This document shows, piece by piece, positions 5,759-7,310 of a DNA stretch of 7,310 nt. Every line of letters begins with the position of its first letter. Positions within the stretch are counted from its first letter, which is position 1. The DNA is from DATGJX01 sp035279385. Its GTDB lineage: Bacteria; Vulcanimicrobiota; Vulcanimicrobiia; Vulcanimicrobiales; Vulcanimicrobiaceae. The stretch is from positions 1 to 7,310 of the forward strand of contig DATEHZ010000052.1 of the NCBI GenBank assembly GCA_035279385.1, given 5' to 3'. The notes below the pieces were generated by a model. The model was not told where the DNA came from. It searched no databases and worked only from the letters and a program-made list of their open reading frames with translations. The translations under genes and the position numbers were made by a program.

Positions 5759-6583
5759 TCACGATAGCTTCACGGCGCGGGCAACATTCGCGACGCCCTC
5801 GAGCATGACGGGGCCGTCACCGAATTCGGCCGCGAGTTCTGCGTCGATCTGCGCGCCGAGCGCCGCGAACACCGGCGGCGGGAGCAACTGTTCCATCATC
5901 ACTCCCATTGGATTGGCGCGCGGAAACTCGCGCACGTAGACCGCGCGCGAAGGAACGCGCATCGTGCGCGTGACGTGCCGCACCTCGATATCGCCAAAGC
6001 CGGCGGCTCCCAGTTCTTGCGTAAGTTCCGCTTTCGTTCCGAGCACGGGTGGAGCGGAGAGCGCCTGCGCTTGCGGAGATCCGGGCATCATCTTTTCCAT
6101 CGCTGCGGCAACCGGCGCCAACAGACGCGACTGCGGCGTCCACGTCGCGACGATGCAGCGGCCGCCGCTTTTGAGCACGCGCGCCATTTCGCCAAACGCG
6201 AGATCGCGCTTTGGAAAGAACATCGCGCCGAACATACAGTACGCTGCGTCGAACGCGCCGTCCGCAGCATCCAGCGCCTGCGCGTCCATCACGGCCGCTC
6301 GCACGTTGCTGCGGCCCGCCGTCCGCGCGCCGGCCTCGAGGTGCGCGATCATTCGCGGTGAGAGATCGGTTGCGAGCACGAGCCGCGCGCGCTTCGCAAG
6401 TTCTTGCGTCAGCGTGCCGGAACCGGCGGCAATCTCGATCACGGCGTCGGCGGATTGCGGGGGATAGAGCCGGATGATCTCTTCCGCGAACTGCGCGGTG
6501 AACGGCGCGAAGAGGCGTGCGTACTCATCGCTTGCAGCATCCCACCCCTCCGCGGTCTGATCGAAGTGCCGCTCTGCCGCCAT
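5759..6583 (-). CDS. Class I SAM-dependent methyltransferase (Methyltransf_11/UbiE-like)
   Basis: A 274-aa cytosolic methyltransferase with a Rossmann-type SAM domain. Motif I is VIEIAAGSGTLT (48-59), followed by VLATDLSPRMI (69-79) with the acidic residue that would bind the SAM ribose, VMDAQALD (98-105) near the adenine, the motif-II region FDAAYCMFGAMFF (111-123) and the motif-III-type turn RVLKSGGRCIVATW. The C-terminal ~100 residues form a substrate region with no recognisable specificity; similar proteins are often annotated ubiquinone/menaquinone methyltransferase-like, but nothing here supports a quinone substrate. The start is fixed by an AAGGAG Shine-Dalgarno sequence 5 bases before the ATG at 6583. 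It follows the GNAT gene by 9 bp and is surely co-transcribed with it. No terminator with a U tract separates it from the convergent 103-aa gene. Confidence 0.9.
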   Translation of the reverse strand: MAAERHFDQTAEGWDAASDEYARLFAPFTAQFAEEIIRLYPPQSADAVIEIAAGSGTLTQELAKRARLVLATDLSPRMIAHLEAGARTAGRSNVRAAVMDAQALDAADGAFDAAYCMFGAMFFPKRDLAFGEMARVLKSGGRCIVATWTPQSRLLAPVAAAMEKMMPGSPQAQALSAPPVLGTKAELTQELGAAGFGDIEVRHVTRTMRVPSRAVYVREFPRANPMGVMMEQLLPPPVFAALGAQIDAELAAEFGDGPVMLEGVANVARAVKLS

Positions 6584-6588
6584 ACGTG

Positions 6589-6594
6589 CTCCTT
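6589..6594 (-). promoter_or_regulatory. Shine-Dalgarno sequence of the methyltransferase, overlapping the GNAT stop codon
   Basis: AAGGAG on the minus strand lies 5 bases before the ATG at 6583 and shares its first two bases with the TAA stop (6595-6593) of the acetyltransferase gene. It fixes the methyltransferase start and suggests that ribosomes ending the first gene re-initiate on the second. It is the only strong Shine-Dalgarno sequence in this window, in contrast to the weak or absent ones of most other genes here. Confidence 0.8.
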
Positions 6595-7063
6595 ATCGCA
6601 AGTCGAGTTTCATCATCTCACGAAACGTTCGAAACCCCAGCGACTCGTAAAGCGGCCTTCCCGCCTGCGAGGCCTGCAGCCGAACGTACGTGCAGCCGCG
6701 CTGCTTGCACCAGTCGATGGCGCGAACCGTGACTTCCCGGGCGATGCCCCGCCGCCGGTAACCCGGCGCGGTGTAGATGCCCGCGAGCGTCGCCGTGGGA
6801 TCGAGCAAAACGTCCGAGCGCCCGCTGTTCAAAAAGGCCGCCGCCGTACCAACAATGTGACCGCCCGCCTCCGCCACGAACCAGGCCATCGTCCCCGCCG
6901 AAATCTGCTCCGCGAAGTCGCGCTCGAGCCGCTCCCGCCAGTCCGGTACGAGCCGCCCCGCCCGAGCCACGTGCGCCTCGATGAGCATGTCGTGCCAGAG
7001 TTGAGCGAGGACCGGCGCATCGGCAGGGGCTCCGGCGCGGTAGGTAAGCGTTTCGGCGTGCAT
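6593..7063 (-). CDS. GNAT-family N-acetyltransferase
   Basis: A 156-aa acetyl-CoA-dependent acyltransferase of the GCN5-related fold. The acetyl-CoA-binding motif A is seen in ATLAGIYTAPGYRRRGIARE (91-110), with the pyrophosphate loop R-R-R-G-I-A, and motif B in LYESLGFRTFREMMKLDL (138-155). The earlier strand MAWFVAEAGGHIVGTAAAFL (59-78) is the typical first half. The fold covers the whole protein and length is normal for a single domain. The substrate (amine, amino acid, antibiotic or protein) cannot be told. The ATG at 7063 is preceded directly by GAGGGG, a usable though close Shine-Dalgarno sequence. The repeat array at 7095-7310 begins about 30 bp upstream, so its promoter must lie in or beyond the repeats. 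It heads a two-gene operon with the methyltransferase; the pair may act on one small molecule, but this is inference. Confidence 0.9.
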   Translation of the reverse strand: MHAETLTYRAGAPADAPVLAQLWHDMLIEAHVARAGRLVPDWRERLERDFAEQISAGTMAWFVAEAGGHIVGTAAAFLNSGRSDVLLDPTATLAGIYTAPGYRRRGIAREVTVRAIDWCKQRGCTYVRLQASQAGRPLYESLGFRTFREMMKLDLR

Positions 7064-7094
7064 CCCCTCGACTTCGGTCTAACCGAGCTCTCGC

Positions 7095-7310
7095 CATGGT
7101 GAGCCTGTCGAACGCTGGCGAGGGCCTCGACAAGCTCGGCCCGCCCTTCGACGAGCTCAGGGTGACGAGAAGGACCTCGTCATGGTGAGCTTGTCGAAAA
7201 CCACCCCCGAGCGCAGGCGAGGGCCTCGACAAGCTCGGCCCGCCCTTCGACGAGCTCAGGATGACGAGAAGGACCTCGTCATGGTGAGCTTGTCGAACCA
7301 CCCCCGAGCG
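7095..7310. repeat. REP-like repeat array: two 82-bp direct copies plus partial copies, each with a long hairpin
   Basis: The 82-bp units 7117-7198 and 7216-7297 differ at one position by my reading (7162 region G versus A) and are separated by 17 bases. A partial copy precedes (7095-7110), and after the second unit the spacer sequence CCACCCCCGAGCG begins again at 7298 and runs off the window, so the array may continue. Within each unit two 23-base arms (7147-7169 with 7176-7198; 7246-7268 with 7275-7297) are inverted copies with a few mismatches and a 6-base loop, so each folds into a long imperfect hairpin. A degenerate third half-motif, CTCGACAAGCTCGGCC, sits at the start of each unit. 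The core TTCGACRAGCTCAGG resembles a repeat widespread in environmental bacterial genomes. No coding content is supported here, although reading frames stay open through it. Confidence 0.85.

Noticed and set aside
6618..7301. Minus-strand open frame running from the repeat array into the GNAT gene in another frame
   Set aside because: Its first part is translated repeat and the rest is an out-of-frame shadow of the acetyltransferase.
7095..7310. CRISPR array
   Set aside because: Units are 82 bp with long internal palindromes, only 17-bp spacers of repeated rather than unique sequence, and no cas genes nearby.

Overview
The window is a compact, high-GC (by eye about 60-65 %) bacterial chromosome segment with eight protein genes and almost no spare DNA. 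Codon third positions are strongly G/C, gene junctions are tight (4-22 bp overlaps, 9-31 bp gaps), and there is a lipoprotein-type phosphate-binding protein. A LexA-box-like site matches the Gram-positive (DinR/LexA) consensus. At least one start looks leaderless (a -10-like element 6 nt before the ATG). REP-like repeats of the 'TTCGACAAGCTCAGG' type, common in uncultivated and environmental lineages, lie at the right end. This fits an environmental bacterium of a deep-branching high-GC phylum; Candidatus Eremiobacterota (WPS-2) or a relative is my guess, but the sequence here cannot prove a phylum.

Left block (1-3243, all minus strand, read right to left): an alpha/beta hydrolase (2377-3243), DNA-3-methyladenine glycosylase I, tag (1820-2380), a second and paralogous alpha/beta hydrolase (936-1841), and a PstS-type phosphate-binding lipoprotein (41-904), closed by a strong hairpin terminator (9-37). 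The first three genes overlap (GTGA, then 22 bp) and must be co-transcribed. pstS follows 31 bp later with no terminator between and may be read through from them. The block starts from a divergent intergenic region holding a perfect match to the Gram-positive SOS-box consensus (3286-3299), which overlaps the -35 of a plausible promoter. This suggests that the repair gene and its two hydrolase neighbours are damage-inducible.

Middle block (3370-5740, plus strand): ornithine aminotransferase rocD, a 20-bp-overlapping gene for a degenerate ANL (AMP-forming acyl-CoA synthetase-like) protein that lacks the phosphate-binding loop and the whole C-terminal half, and a 103-aa protein of unknown function. 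The first product points to ornithine/arginine catabolism to glutamate semialdehyde. The roles of the other two are unknown.

Right block (5759-7063, minus strand): a GNAT acetyltransferase followed by a class I SAM-dependent methyltransferase, coupled through a Shine-Dalgarno sequence that shares bases with the upstream stop codon. The last ~215 bp (7095-7310) contain no gene but two near-identical 82-bp repeats and a partial third copy, each able to fold into a long hairpin. The most interesting observations are the SOS-like box in front of the hydrolase-tag-hydrolase operon, the paralogous hydrolases bracketing tag, and the P-loop-less ANL protein.
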